Under the pieces are notes generated by a model, which saw only the letters and a list, made by a program, of their open reading frames with translations, was not told the origin of the DNA and searched no databases. Both the position numbers and the translations under genes were made by a program. Of a DNA stretch of 53,449 bases, positions 44,985-53,449 are shown piece by piece; within the stretch, counting starts at the first letter, position 1; each line of letters opens with the position of its first letter. Source of the DNA: Marichromatium bheemlicum (GTDB lineage: Bacteria > Pseudomonadota > Gammaproteobacteria > Chromatiales > Chromatiaceae); contig NZ_JAAXKX010000024.1 of the NCBI RefSeq assembly GCF_012276755.1, positions 1 through 53,449 of the forward strand, given 5' to 3'.

Positions 44985-46305
44985 GTCGAACGCCCCCGTC
45001 CACCACTGTCCCGCACTCTTCCTCAGCGCCTGCTCCTCGGGGCAGGGCAAGACCACCCTGGTCGCCGCGCTGGCACGTCATCATCGTCGTCAGGGCAGGC
45101 GGGTGCGGGTGTTCAAGATCGGACCGGACTTCCTCGACCCGATGATCCACGCCCGCGCCAGTGGTGCCGAGGTCGAGCCGCTCGATCTGTGGATGGTCGG
45201 CGAGGCGGCATGCAAGGCCAAGCTCCATGCCGCCGCCGGCGCCTCCGACCTGATCCTGGTCGAGGGCGCGATGGGGCTGTTCGACGGCACCCCCTCGGGC
45301 GCCGACCTGGCTGCGTGCTTCGGGCTGCCGGTGGCGGCGCTGATCGACGCCCGCGGCATGGGCCAGACCTTCGGCGCGCTGGCGCTGGGGCTGGCGAGTT
45401 ACCGCCCCGGGCTGCGCTTTGCCGGGGTCGCGGCCAACCAGGTCGCCAGCGCCCGTCACGCCGAGATGATCGCCGCCGGGATGCCCGCGACCGTGCCCTT
45501 CCTCGGCGCGCTGCCGCGCCTGGCCGAGGCGGCGCTGCCGAGCCGTCACCTGGGACTGGTGCAGGCCGCCGAGATCGCGGATCTCGAGCGTCGTCTCGAC
45601 GCCGCCGCCGAGCAGATCGCCGACAGCGCCCTGGCGCGCCTGCCCGAACCGGTCGCCTTCCATGCCCCGGCGGCGCTCGATCCGCCGCCCCGGCTGCTCG
45701 CCGGGCGCCGGATCGCGGTGGCGCGCGATGCGGCCTTCTCCTTCCTTTATGCCGACAACCTGCGCCTGCTGGAGACGCTGGGCGCCGAGCTTGTCTTCTT
45801 CTCGCCGCTGGTCGATGCCGGGGTGGAGGCCGATGCCGTCTATCTGCCCGGCGGCTACCCGGAGCTGCACCTCGACCGGCTCGCTGCCAACCGGGCTATG
45901 CACCGGGCGCTGCGCGCCCATGTCGAGGCCGGGAGGCCGCTCTACGCCGAGTGCGGCGGCATGCTCTATCTGCTCGAGCGGTTGGTCGACAAGGCCGGTC
46001 AGGGTGCCCGGCTCGCCGCGCTGTTGCCGGGCGAGGGGCGGATGCAGCAGCGTCTCGCCGGGCTGGGGATGCAGGCGCTCGGCGGGCTGCGCGGTCATAG
46101 CTTCCATCACTCGACGATGCAGGGCGCGCCTGCGCCGGCGGCCTTTGGCACCCGGCAGCGCGATGGCGCCGAGGGCGAGCCCTTCTATCGTCACGGCCCG
46201 ATCCGTGCGAGCTACCTGCATCTCTATTTCCCTTCTTCACCGCGCGAGGCTGCAGCGCTCTTTCTCCCCGATGCGGGCGGTGCGGTGGAGACGATGGCGC
46301 CGTAG
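44983..46305 (+). CDS. cobB: Cobyrinic acid a,c-diamide synthase
   Basis: A 440-residue glutamine-dependent amidotransferase acting on the a and c acetate side chains of (hydrogeno)cobyrinic acid. The N-terminal ATP-binding domain has LSACSSGQGKTTLVAAL and RVFKIGPDFLDPMIH; the glutaminase domain has DAVYLPGGYPELH and LYAECGGMLYLLE with the nucleophile Cys near residue 325, and HSFHHS with a catalytic-type His near residue 370. Both the CobB (aerobic) and CbiA (anaerobic) names apply to this family. It starts on the divergent CATG shared with cobE and its 3' end overlaps the convergent diguanylate cyclase gene by 82 bases. Confidence 0.94.
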   Translation: MSNAPVHHCPALFLSACSSGQGKTTLVAALARHHRRQGRRVRVFKIGPDFLDPMIHARASGAEVEPLDLWMVGEAACKAKLHAAAGASDLILVEGAMGLFDGTPSGADLAACFGLPVAALIDARGMGQTFGALALGLASYRPGLRFAGVAANQVASARHAEMIAAGMPATVPFLGALPRLAEAALPSRHLGLVQAAEIADLERRLDAAAEQIADSALARLPEPVAFHAPAALDPPPRLLAGRRIAVARDAAFSFLYADNLRLLETLGAELVFFSPLVDAGVEADAVYLPGGYPELHLDRLAANRAMHRALRAHVEAGRPLYAECGGMLYLLERLVDKAGQGARLAALLPGEGRMQQRLAGLGMQALGGLRGHSFHHSTMQGAPAPAAFGTRQRDGAEGEPFYRHGPIRASYLHLYFPSSPREAAALFLPDAGGAVETMAP

Positions 46306-47711
46306 CTGGCCTGGTCGCGGCCCTCGCGCTTGCTGCGATAGAGCGCGCGGTCGACGGCCTCGATCAGGTTGTATTTGTCGACTGCCTCGGTCTGCCCCTC
46401 GGTGCTGACGACCCCGAGACTGATGGTGATGTGCAGGCTGTCGCCGGGGATCGGGAACGCGCCCCGGGCGATGTGTCGGCGCAACCGCTCGGCGAGCGTC
46501 ATCGCCTGGGTCCGGCCGGTCTCGGGGAGGATGATCAGGAACTCTTCGCCGCCGTAGCGTGCGAGTAGATCGGTCTGGCGGATCGCCTCGCGACAGCGCT
46601 CGGTGAGGGTGCGCAGTACTTGGTCACCGGCCTGGTGACCATGACGATCGTTGACCTGCTTGAAGTGGTCGATGTCGAGCAGGATGAGCGATAGTGGGCG
46701 TTCATAGCGCGCGGTGCGCGCCAGCTCCAGGTCAAGCACCTCTTGCATGTGGCCATGGTTGAAGGCCCCGGTGAGCGCGTCGCAGCGCGAGCGGGCAAGC
46801 AGTGCCTTCTGTTCGAGCAGCGCGGCGATGATCGGACGCAGGGTGATGACAGTGAGCAGATAGATCGCCGCCGTCGAGGCCAGGATGGCCAGCAGCAGCG
46901 GTAGGGTCTGGCGCTCGATCGGGCGGTTGTGCTGCACCTCGTCGACGACCACCAGCACGCGCCAACGCGGGTCGTCGGCGAGACGGCGCTGGGCGAGTGT
47001 GAAGCCTGGGGGTAGGGCCTCGCCGGTGCGCGCGCGCCGCAGTGCCTCTGCCATGGGTGCGGTGGTGTCGCTGGTCGACCAGTAGCCAGCGGTGTTGGTG
47101 CCGAAGGCCAGCGCCAGTCCCATCGCCGGCCGACCCTGGCGGTCGACGGCCTGGTGCAGTCGGTGATCGCGCATGATCAGTAGATCGGTGCCGATGTACT
47201 GGGCGTGACGGTCGAACAGCGGTGAGCAGTAGTAGAGCTGGTGTTGTCTGGAGTCGGCGGCGAGGAGGTGGACCTGTTTGCCTGACCGCTTGGCGCAGCT
47301 GGTCGCGTATCGTGCTGGCGCTTGGGTCCCGGCGCTGTAGAGGTGGCTGCCGTCGGGGGCGTAGCGTGTCACCGAGATCAGGTCCTGGTGTGCGGCGACG
47401 GCATCGGCGAGTTTGGCGCGGCTGAAATCGATCAGCGCCTCACGGCCGATCTCGCCCCGCAGATAGGCCGTCTGGCGCTGGCGGATGGCGCTGCGGCTGG
47501 CGACCTGGCGGGCGATGTTGCGCTGATCGCTGAGGATGTTGCCGATCAGTGCGCTGCTCTCGCGCAGCTGGAAGGCGATGCGCTCGTCGTGGATCGTCCA
47601 TAGATGCTGGATCAGTGGCTGCATCCCCAGCAGGTAGAAGTTGGCGCCCAGCAGGGCCACGGCGAACCCGACGATGGCATAAATGTTGTGGATGTTCTGA
47701 CGGTGTCGCAT
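46224..47711 (-). CDS. Membrane-bound diguanylate cyclase (GGDEF)
   Basis: A 495-residue signalling protein. One N-terminal membrane helix (about residues 12-32), a periplasmic sensor region (about 35-268), a second helix (about 272-295), and a GGDEF domain with an intact active site, Gly387-Gly-Glu-Glu-Phe391. The product-inhibition I-site RxxD is present as RQTD, Arg378-Asp381, five residues before the active site. It should make cyclic di-GMP. The 3' end overlaps cobB by 82 bases. It lies 50 bases downstream of cobL in the same direction, so it may be co-transcribed with it. A probable opposing enzyme (HD-GYP) lies at 17781-19040. Confidence 0.92.
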   Translation of the reverse strand: MRHRQNIHNIYAIVGFAVALLGANFYLLGMQPLIQHLWTIHDERIAFQLRESSALIGNILSDQRNIARQVASRSAIRQRQTAYLRGEIGREALIDFSRAKLADAVAAHQDLISVTRYAPDGSHLYSAGTQAPARYATSCAKRSGKQVHLLAADSRQHQLYYCSPLFDRHAQYIGTDLLIMRDHRLHQAVDRQGRPAMGLALAFGTNTAGYWSTSDTTAPMAEALRRARTGEALPPGFTLAQRRLADDPRWRVLVVVDEVQHNRPIERQTLPLLLAILASTAAIYLLTVITLRPIIAALLEQKALLARSRCDALTGAFNHGHMQEVLDLELARTARYERPLSLILLDIDHFKQVNDRHGHQAGDQVLRTLTERCREAIRQTDLLARYGGEEFLIILPETGRTQAMTLAERLRRHIARGAFPIPGDSLHITISLGVVSTEGQTEAVDKYNLIEAVDRALYRSKREGRDQASYGAIVSTAPPASGRKSAAASRGEEGK

Positions 47712-47761
47712 CCGAACTCAGGCGGTCGCTGGCAGGACCCGGCGGGTGCGGCCGGTGTCGA

Positions 47762-49009
47762 TCATTGCTCGGGTTTGACGGCGCTCAACAGGGTCACCGG
47801 CATCGCCGTGCGCCAACCGTCGAAGGCGCCGAGTGGGCTGGCGTGGGCCACCGAGAGCCGGGTCAGCTCGCCGCCGATGCGTCCGCGCAGCTCGACCAAG
47901 AAGGCCTCGCTCTGCAGGGTGACGGCATTGGCCACCAGCCGCCCGCCGGGCTTGAGCGCCGCCCAGCAGCGCTCGGCGACCCCGGCGCGGGTCAGGCCGC
48001 CGCCGATGAAGATCGCATCCGGCGCGGCCAATCCGTCGAGCGCCTCGGGCGCGCGCCCGGCCACCAGCACCAGGTCCGGCACCCCGAGCGCCTCGCGGTT
48101 GGCGGCGATCAGCGCCTGCCGCCCTGCGTCGGCCTCGATGGCGATGGCGCGCGCCGTCGGCTCGGCGCGCAGCCACTCGATGCTGATCGAACCGCTGCCG
48201 GCGCCGACGTCCCACAGCAACTCGCCGGGCAGCGGTGCGAGCCGTGCCAGAGTGGCGGCACGCACGTCGCGCTTGGTGAGCTGGCCGTCGTTGGCGAAGG
48301 CTACGTCGGGCAGCGCGCTGCGGCGTGAGTACGATTGCCGGCCGGCCTCGGGGCGACACTCCAGCGCGATCAGGTTGAGCCGGGCGCACTGCTCGATCGA
48401 CCAATCGGTGGCGCGCCCCTGCAGGCTGCGCTCGGCCGGACCGCCGAGGTGCTCGAACACCGTCAGCTGGCTCTCGCCATAGCCGCGCGCCACCAGCTCG
48501 GCGGCGAGCGCGGCAGGGGTGGCGCCGTCGGCCGAGAGCACCAGCAGCCGCGCCCCCGGGGCGAGGTGCAGGTTGACCCGGGCGAGCGGCCGACCGTGCG
48601 CGGGCACCACGGTGATCTCGTGCAGCGCCCAGCCGAGTCGGGCGGCGGCGAGCGAGATCGAGGAGGGCGCCGGCAGTACCCGCAGCGCCGCGGCGCCGAA
48701 GCGTGCCGCGAGGCTCGATCCCGCACCGTAGAACATGGGGTCGCCGCTGGCGAGCACGCAGACCGCTCGTCCGCGCAGCGCCTCGAGCTGGGGATAGGCG
48801 TCGCTGAAGGGGCTGGGCCAGGGGCGCAGCGCCTGCCCCGGTCGCGGCTCGATCAGGCCGAGGTGACGCGCGCCGCCGAAGATCACCTCGGCCCCGGCGA
48901 TCGCCGCACGCGCTGCCTCGCCGAGCCCGGCGAGGCCCTCCTCGCCGATGCCAACGACGGTCAGCCAGGGGCTGGTGGGGGAGGGGGAAGCGAGGGTCGG
49001 GTCGGTCAT
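47762..49009 (-). CDS. cobL: Precorrin-6Y C5,15-methyltransferase (decarboxylating)
   Basis: A 415-residue fusion of CbiE-like (about residues 10-205) and CbiT-like (about 225-410) domains, the CobL arrangement. The N-terminal part begins [20 protein letters not shown] and has [13 protein letters not shown]; the C-terminal part has [18 protein letters not shown] and the SAM motif [17 protein letters not shown]. It methylates C5 and C15 and decarboxylates the ring C side chain. The ATG at 49009 fits homology; the frame is open another 75 codons upstream. Divergent from cobH across a 193-bp gap. Confidence 0.95.
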   Translation of the reverse strand: MTDPTLASPSPTSPWLTVVGIGEEGLAGLGEAARAAIAGAEVIFGGARHLGLIEPRPGQALRPWPSPFSDAYPQLEALRGRAVCVLASGDPMFYGAGSSLAARFGAAALRVLPAPSSISLAAARLGWALHEITVVPAHGRPLARVNLHLAPGARLLVLSADGATPAALAAELVARGYGESQLTVFEHLGGPAERSLQGRATDWSIEQCARLNLIALECRPEAGRQSYSRRSALPDVAFANDGQLTKRDVRAATLARLAPLPGELLWDVGAGSGSISIEWLRAEPTARAIAIEADAGRQALIAANREALGVPDLVLVAGRAPEALDGLAAPDAIFIGGGLTRAGVAERCWAALKPGGRLVANAVTLQSEAFLVELRGRIGGELTRLSVAHASPLGAFDGWRTAMPVTLLSAVKPEQ

Positions 49010-49202
49010 CGCGGGCTCGGTCGGTCGGGGTGGATGTGCGGCGGCGCTGGAGTGGCCGCCCGCTGGCGCAGGCATTATAATCAATCTTTTGCTGAACATG
49101 CCTTCCTCTTCCCCCAGGCAGACCACCCTCGGCCATGGCTTGTTCGCCGGGACCCTGAGCGGTTCCGGCCCCTCCCGTCTTGCCGCTCGATAGAGATTTG
49201 CG
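49010..49202. promoter_or_regulatory. Divergent cobL-cobH promoter region
   Basis: The palindrome ATTATAAT (49074-49081) provides a consensus -10 (TATAAT) on both strands. Good -35 elements at 16-18 bp were not found on either side. Distances to the start codons are about 65 bases to cobL and 120 bases to cobH. The longer cobH leader has a CAGGCAGACCACCC run that resembles part of a B12 box but has an extra base. Confidence 0.45.
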
Positions 49203-49829
49203 ATGATCGAATACAACCGCGACGCCCACGACATCTACCGCCAGTCCTTCGCCATCATCCGTGCCGAGGCGAACCTCTCACGCATCCCCGCCGACCTCGA
49301 GAAGGTCGCGGTGCGCGTGGTCCATGCGTGTGGCATGCCCGACGTGGTCGAGGACCTGCTGTTCTCAGAGGGCGCCGGGCGCGCCGGGCGCGCCGCGCTC
49401 CAGGGCGGTGCCCCCATCCTCTGCGACAGTCGCATGGTCTCCGAGGGCATCACCCGGGCGCGGATGCCGGCCGACAACCCGATCATCTGCACCCTTCACG
49501 ACCCGCGCGTGCCGGAGCTGGCGCGCGAGCTGGGCAACACCCGCACCGCCGCCGCGCTGGAGCTGTGGCGCCCGCACCTGGAGGGGGCCGTGGTGGTGGT
49601 GGGCAATGCCCCGACGGCACTGTTCCGTCTGTTCGAGATGCTCGATGCGGGCGCGCCGCGCCCGGCGCTGATCCTCGGCTTCCCGGTCGGCTTCGTCGGC
49701 GCCGCCGAGTCCAAGGAGGCGCTCGCCGCCGACAGTCGCGGCGTGCCCTACATCGCCCTGCGCGGACGGCGGGGCGGCAGCGCCATGGCGGTGGCGGCGG
49801 TCAACGCCCTTGGCAGCGAGCACGAGTGA
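49203..49829 (+). CDS. cobH: Precorrin-8X methylmutase
   Basis: A 208-residue CobH/CbiC enzyme that moves the C11 methyl group to C12, giving hydrogenobyrinic acid. The active-site His is in [13 protein letters not shown] near residue 44; other typical segments are [30 protein letters not shown] and [15 protein letters not shown]. It is the first gene of cobH-cobI-cobJ. TTGCG precedes the ATG, without a clear Shine-Dalgarno run. Confidence 0.95.
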   Translation: MIEYNRDAHDIYRQSFAIIRAEANLSRIPADLEKVAVRVVHACGMPDVVEDLLFSEGAGRAGRAALQGGAPILCDSRMVSEGITRARMPADNPIICTLHDPRVPELARELGNTRTAAALELWRPHLEGAVVVVGNAPTALFRLFEMLDAGAPRPALILGFPVGFVGAAESKEALAADSRGVPYIALRGRRGGSAMAVAAVNALGSEHE

Positions 49830-49834
49830 ACGAC

Positions 49835-50566
49835 ATGGGCAAGGGCCGTCTACTCGGCCTGGGCATCGGCCCGGGCGATCCTGAACTGCTCACCCTCAAG
49901 GCGCTGCGCCTGCTGCGCACCGCGCCCGTGGTGGCCTACTACATCGGCAAGGGCAAGCGCGGCAACGCGCTCGCCACCATTGAGCCACACCTCTGCGAGA
50001 CCCAGGAGCGCCTGGCGCTGGTCTATCCGGTGACCGGCAAACGCCCGCCGCCGCCCTACGACTACGAGGGGGTGATGCGCGCCTTCTACGACGAGTCGGC
50101 CGCGCGCATCGCCGATCACCTCGACGCCGGGCGCGATGTCGCCGTCGCCTGCGAGGGCGATCCCTTCTTCTACGGCGCCTTCATGTACCTGCATGACCGC
50201 CTCGCCGAGCGCTATCCGGTCGAGGTGGTGCCCGGCATCTGCTCGGTGATGGCCAGCGCCTCGGTGCTGCGCACCCCGCTGGTCTATCGCGACCAGTCGC
50301 TGCAGGTGATCGCCGCCACCCTCCCCGAGGCGGAACTGGAGGCGCGGCTTGCCGGGGTCGAGGCCGCGGCGATCATGAAGCTCGGCAGCAACTTCGCCAA
50401 GCTGCGCCGGGTGCTCGAGCGCCTCGGCATCGCCGAGCGCGCGCGCTATGTCGAGCGCGCCACCATGGACGGCGAGCGGGTGCGTCCCTTTGCCGAGGTC
50501 GAGCCCGAGCAGGTACCGTACTTCTCGATGGTGTTGATTCCCGGCGAACGCTGGCAGGGGGCATGA
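49835..50566 (+). CDS. cobI: Precorrin-2 C20-methyltransferase
   Basis: A 243-residue SAM-dependent methylase of the CobI/CbiL class. It begins [23 protein letters not shown], with [13 protein letters not shown] near residue 33, [18 protein letters not shown] near residue 108 and [13 protein letters not shown] near residue 133. It adds a methyl group at C20 of precorrin-2 (or cobalt-factor II). The ATG at 49835 was chosen; GTG 49826 overlaps the cobH stop (GTGA) and would add three residues. Translationally coupled to cobJ, whose ATG overlaps its stop. Confidence 0.94.
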   Translation: MGKGRLLGLGIGPGDPELLTLKALRLLRTAPVVAYYIGKGKRGNALATIEPHLCETQERLALVYPVTGKRPPPPYDYEGVMRAFYDESAARIADHLDAGRDVAVACEGDPFFYGAFMYLHDRLAERYPVEVVPGICSVMASASVLRTPLVYRDQSLQVIAATLPEAELEARLAGVEAAAIMKLGSNFAKLRRVLERLGIAERARYVERATMDGERVRPFAEVEPEQVPYFSMVLIPGERWQGA

Positions 50567-51738
50567 TGGAACGAATCGAACAGGGACCGCTGCTGCTGGC
50601 CACGAGCGCGCAGGGACGAGTGACGGCCGCGCGCATTGCCGCCGCCTGTGACGACATCAACCCGCACCCGTGCGCGTTCTCGACCGAGTCCGAGCTAGGC
50701 TGCGACGAGGCGCTGCGTGAGTGCTATCGCGCCGGGTTGCCGTGCGTGGTGCTCGGCGAGGTCGGTGCCGTGGCCGTGACCCTGGCGCCGCTACTCGATG
50801 CCCGTGGCGATCACGCCGGCGCGGTGGTGGTGGTCGCCGAGGACGGCTCGGCGGTGGTGCCGTTACTCGGCGCCACGCGTGGCGCCGACGCCCTAGCCGG
50901 GCGCGTTGCCGAGGTGCTCGGGGTGCGCGCGGCGGTCACCGCCGTCGAGTCGCCATGTCCACGTCCGGGGCGGCTCGCGGTGGTCGGGCTAGGCCCGGGG
51001 TCGCGCGCGCTGATGGCCCCGGCGGCGCGGCTCGAACTCGAACAGGCGCAGGACATCATCGGCTACAACACCTATGTCGAGATGGCCGGTCCCTTCCGCG
51101 CCGATCAGGTCATCCACGGTTCGGACAATCGCTGCGAGATGGATCGCGCCCGCGCCGCCTTCGCGCTGGCCGCCGAGGGGCGCCATGTGGTGGTGGTCTC
51201 CTCCGGCGATCCCGGCATCTTCGCCATGGCCACGGCGGTGCTCGAGGCGCTCGAGGTGCACGCCGAGCCGGCCTGGCACGCGGTGGAGCTGGCGGTGGTG
51301 CCGGGGATCTCGGCGGCGCAGGCCGCTGCCGCACGCATCGGCGCGCCGCTCGGTCACGACTTCTGCATCATCTCGCTCTCCGACAACCTCAAGCCGTGGT
51401 CGCAGATCGTCCACCGGCTGGAGCTGGCCGCCCGCGCCGACCTGGTGATCGCCTGCTACAACCCGATCTCGCGGGCGCGGCCCTGGCAGCTCGGTGAGGC
51501 GCTGGCGGTGCTGCGCGGGGTGCGTGACGCCGACACCCCGGTGGTGCTCGGTCGCGACGTCGGGCGTCCCGCCGAGCGGGTGCGGGTGACCACCCTGGGC
51601 GCGCTCGACCCGCAAGCGGTCGACATGCGCACCGTGGTGATCGTCGGCTCCTCCCAGACCCGCCACTTCAGCGCCCCCGAGGGTCGCGACTGGGTCTATA
51701 CCCCGCGCTGGTATCCGCAACCGGCCGAGCAGGACTGA
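50563..51738 (+). CDS. cobJ: CobJ with degenerate CbiG-like N-terminal domain
   Basis: A 391-residue fusion. Residues from about 135 to the end are precorrin-3B C17-methyltransferase (CobJ/CbiH): [67 protein letters not shown], and the typical end VYTPRWYP. Residues 1-130 resemble the CbiG N-terminal/central domain: [17 protein letters not shown] and [12 protein letters not shown], followed by the site where CbiG has GHxGGAN, which here reads GATRGAD and so has lost the His. CobJ methylates C17 and contracts the ring in the aerobic route. Its N-terminal domain and the separate CobE together cover most of a CbiG. Confidence 0.92.
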   Translation: MMERIEQGPLLLATSAQGRVTAARIAAACDDINPHPCAFSTESELGCDEALRECYRAGLPCVVLGEVGAVAVTLAPLLDARGDHAGAVVVVAEDGSAVVPLLGATRGADALAGRVAEVLGVRAAVTAVESPCPRPGRLAVVGLGPGSRALMAPAARLELEQAQDIIGYNTYVEMAGPFRADQVIHGSDNRCEMDRARAAFALAAEGRHVVVVSSGDPGIFAMATAVLEALEVHAEPAWHAVELAVVPGISAAQAAAARIGAPLGHDFCIISLSDNLKPWSQIVHRLELAARADLVIACYNPISRARPWQLGEALAVLRGVRDADTPVVLGRDVGRPAERVRVTTLGALDPQAVDMRTVVIVGSSQTRHFSAPEGRDWVYTPRWYPQPAEQD

Positions 51739-51806
51739 ACCTGCCGACGGCAGATGTCGCCACTGCGGGCGGCGTCTGCCTCCACACGATCGCCTGCAGT
51801 GACCGC

Positions 51807-52571
51807 TCAGTGCTCGGGCGGGTGGTCGAGCTTGCGTTCGAGCCAGGCGAGTGCCTCGTCGACCCGCGCCACCGTGGGGCGTTGCGGGCGCGGCGGTCGG
51901 CGGCGCATCACCACCTCGATACCGCGCTCGCGCGCCGCGGTGAGCTTGGCCGCGGTGGCGGTGCCGCCGCTGTTCTTGCAGACGATGGTGTCGATGCGGT
52001 GCTCGGCGAGCAGGGCGCGTTCGTCCTCCAGGCCGAAGGGGCCGCGCGCGAGCAGCAGCTCGGCGTCGGCGAAGGGCGGCATGGGATCGGGTGCGCTGAC
52101 CGCGCGGATCAGGAAGTGGATGTCGTCGAGCCCGGCGAAGGGCGCGAGTTCCTGGCGACCGAGCGCGAGCAGCACGCGTCGCGCGCCGCGCGCCAACAGG
52201 CGCGCGCGCGCGCCCTCCCAGTCGTCGGCCTCGAACCACTGGTCGCCGGGCTGCGGCTGCCACGCCGGGCGCTCGATACGTAGCAGCGGTACCGCGGCGG
52301 CGGCACAGCCGACGTGGGCGTTCCAGCCCATCGCAGCGGCGAAGGGATGGGTGGCGTCGATCACCGCATCGGCCTGGACCGTCAGCAGGAAGTCGGCCAG
52401 CCCCTCGGCGCCGCCGAAGCCGCCGACCCGGGTCTCGCCGGCGGGTAGCCTGGGGTTGTCGGTGCGCCCGGCCAGCGAGCTGATGACCCGCACGCCGGGG
52501 CGTGAGGCCAGCGCCTCGGCCAGCGCATAGCCCTCGGTGGTGCCACCGAGGATGATCACCGTCGCCCTCAT
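51807..52571 (-). CDS. cobK: Precorrin-6A reductase
   Basis: A 254-residue NADPH-dependent reductase of the CobK/CbiJ family. Typical features: MRATVIILGGTTEGYALAEAL, ADAVIDATHPFAAAMGWNA, LALGRQELAPFAGLDDIHFLIR and IDTIVCKNSGGTATAAKL. It reduces precorrin-6A to precorrin-6B. The ATG at 52571 overlaps the bluB stop by 4 bases; the frame runs on upstream through bluB without homology. It converges on cobJ with a 68-bp gap. Confidence 0.94.
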   Translation of the reverse strand: MRATVIILGGTTEGYALAEALASRPGVRVISSLAGRTDNPRLPAGETRVGGFGGAEGLADFLLTVQADAVIDATHPFAAAMGWNAHVGCAAAAVPLLRIERPAWQPQPGDQWFEADDWEGARARLLARGARRVLLALGRQELAPFAGLDDIHFLIRAVSAPDPMPPFADAELLLARGPFGLEDERALLAEHRIDTIVCKNSGGTATAAKLTAARERGIEVVMRRRPPRPQRPTVARVDEALAWLERKLDHPPEH

Positions 52572-53239
52572 CGTGCCTGCCCGCCCTGCCAGCGTTCCTC
52601 GTGGATCAGGTCGTCGAGCGCAGCGCGCTCGAGCCAGCCGGCGCTCTCCAGCTCGGGGCGCTCGTGGAAGAAGCGCACATAGCCGACACAGAGATAGGCA
52701 ATCACGTCGATATCCTCGGGGATGGCGAGGATCTCGCGCAGCCGCTGATGGTGGATGATGCTCACCCAGCCGACGCCGATGCCCTCGGCGCGCGCGGCGA
52801 GCCACAGGTTCTGGATGGCGCAGACGCTGCTGTAGAGGTCCATCTCGGGGTTGGCGGTGCGCCCGATCACCACCGGGCCGTGACGGCTACGGTCGCAGGT
52901 GACGCAGATCCCCAGCGGCGCCTCGAGGATGCCCTCGAGCTTGAGACCGCGGTAGGTCTCGCGCGATGCGGGGTCGAACTGCTCGGCGGCCTCGGCGTGG
53001 GCCTGGGCGAAGGCCGCCTTGATCTCGGCGCGGGTGTCGCGGTCGCGCACCACCACGAAGTCCCAGGGCTGCATGAAACCGACGCTCGGCGCGTGATGGG
53101 CGGCGGCGAGCAGACGGCGCAACACCGGCTCCGGGACCGGCTCGGGGAGGAACTCGCGGCGCACGTCGCGCCGCGAGAAGATCGCCTTGTAGACCGCCTC
53201 GCGTTCGCTGTCGGTGAATGCCCATTGGTTGTGCGCCAA
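52568..53239 (-). CDS. bluB: 5,6-dimethylbenzimidazole synthase
   Basis: A 223-residue BluB of the nitroreductase-like fold, which cleaves FMNH2 with O2 to make the lower ligand of B12. Indicative segments are FSRRDVRREFLPEPVPEPVL, LLAAAHHAPSVGFMQPWDFVVV, GRTANPEMDLYSSVCAIQNLWLA and EGIGVGWVS. The start is TTG at 53239, supported by AAGGAGG 8 bases upstream and by homology; the only nearby ATG is out of frame. It overlaps cobK by 4 bases, so bluB-cobK is an operon. Its O2 dependence contrasts with anaerobic BchE in the same window. Confidence 0.95.
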   Translation of the reverse strand: MAHNQWAFTDSEREAVYKAIFSRRDVRREFLPEPVPEPVLRRLLAAAHHAPSVGFMQPWDFVVVRDRDTRAEIKAAFAQAHAEAAEQFDPASRETYRGLKLEGILEAPLGICVTCDRSRHGPVVIGRTANPEMDLYSSVCAIQNLWLAARAEGIGVGWVSIIHHQRLREILAIPEDIDVIAYLCVGYVRFFHERPELESAGWLERAALDDLIHEERWQGGQAR

Positions 53240-53310
53240 GGCTCTGTCCTCCTTATCGTGCTGTGGTGGTGGGAGGCCGGATGACGGTTGGATGACCGTA
53301 CGGCGCGCGG

Positions 53311-53316
53311 ATTATA
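53311..53316 (-). promoter_or_regulatory. Possible -10 element of bluB-cobK
   Basis: TATAAT on the minus strand, 72 bases before the bluB start. The hexamer 17 bp upstream (CCGCAC) is a poor -35, so an activator may be needed. Confidence 0.4.
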
Positions 53317-53392
53317 CCCGGGGTCGAGCGCTGGTGCGGCGATGACGCGCGCGATCCCGGCGCGCAAGGGGCATGGGTCAGTTCGGTGGCTT

Positions 53393-53449
53393 CCAGCAGC
53401 CAGCAGCCAGCAGCCAGCAGCCAGCAGCCAGCAGCCAGCAGCCAGCAGC
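53393..53449. repeat. Pure heptamer tract (CCAGCAG)8 running off the right edge
   Basis: Eight uninterrupted CCAGCAG units and one more base reach the end of the window, so the total length is unknown. The unit is the reverse complement of the tract at 25798-25886. Confidence 0.95.

Noticed and set aside
49105-49130. B12-box-like run before cobH (CAGGCAGACCACCC)
   Set aside because: It has an inserted base compared with the conserved box and lacks the other conserved riboswitch elements upstream.

Overview
The window is high-GC, densely packed DNA from a gammaproteobacterium-like phototroph, most likely a purple sulfur bacterium (Chromatiaceae). This is inferred from bchE (anaerobic Mg-protoporphyrin monomethyl ester cyclase), an exported DsrE-like protein, the GC-rich codon use, and a cobalamin gene set mixing 'cob' and CbiG-type parts. 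No rRNA, tRNA, CRISPR array, insertion sequence or prophage was recognised.

Layout. 1-748: gene-free repeat region at the left edge. 749-4354: MarR/SlyA-type regulator and a FUSC/DUF1656/HlyD efflux operon behind a near-consensus promoter carrying a SlyA-like operator. 4427-7887: queH and a MerR-type metal sensor, divergent from a Zn/Cd/Pb P-type ATPase, with a textbook MerR operator between them. 7888-8663: interspersed repeats, then a 46-residue membrane protein gene behind metE. 8945-12303: metE/metR divergent pair. 12293-17784: DsrE-like protein, cobF, bchE, cobQ, Cys-rich protein. 17781-23777: HD-GYP protein, DUF2235 hydrolase with a GNAT, nfsB, lrgAB. 24091-37255: two paralogous PEP-CTERM proteins with sigma-54-type promoters, separated by composite repeats; an outer membrane protein/LolA-like/RND exporter set headed by a ThiF-like enzyme; and the giant TPR protein PrsT with a GNAT. 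37572-53239: cobalamin island: metH, cobU, btuFCD, cobE/cobB, a diguanylate cyclase, cobL, cobH-cobI-cobJ, and bluB-cobK.

How it fits together. Vitamin B12 is the main theme. Synthesis (cobF, H, I, J, K, L, B, Q, U, bluB), uptake (btuFCD) and two users (MetH, BchE) are all present, while metE/metR supplies a B12-independent methionine synthase. The synthesis set is a hybrid: CobF, CobE and the O2-dependent BluB belong to the aerobic route, yet CobJ carries a degenerate CbiG-like N-terminal domain and no CobG is seen. A second theme is the cell envelope: the PEP-CTERM/PrsT sorting system and a lipid-type RND exporter. A third is a family of 7-bp tandem repeats (CTGGCNN/CCAGNNN) found in almost every larger gap and at the right edge, which also appears to have supplied the C-terminus of the metal ATPase.
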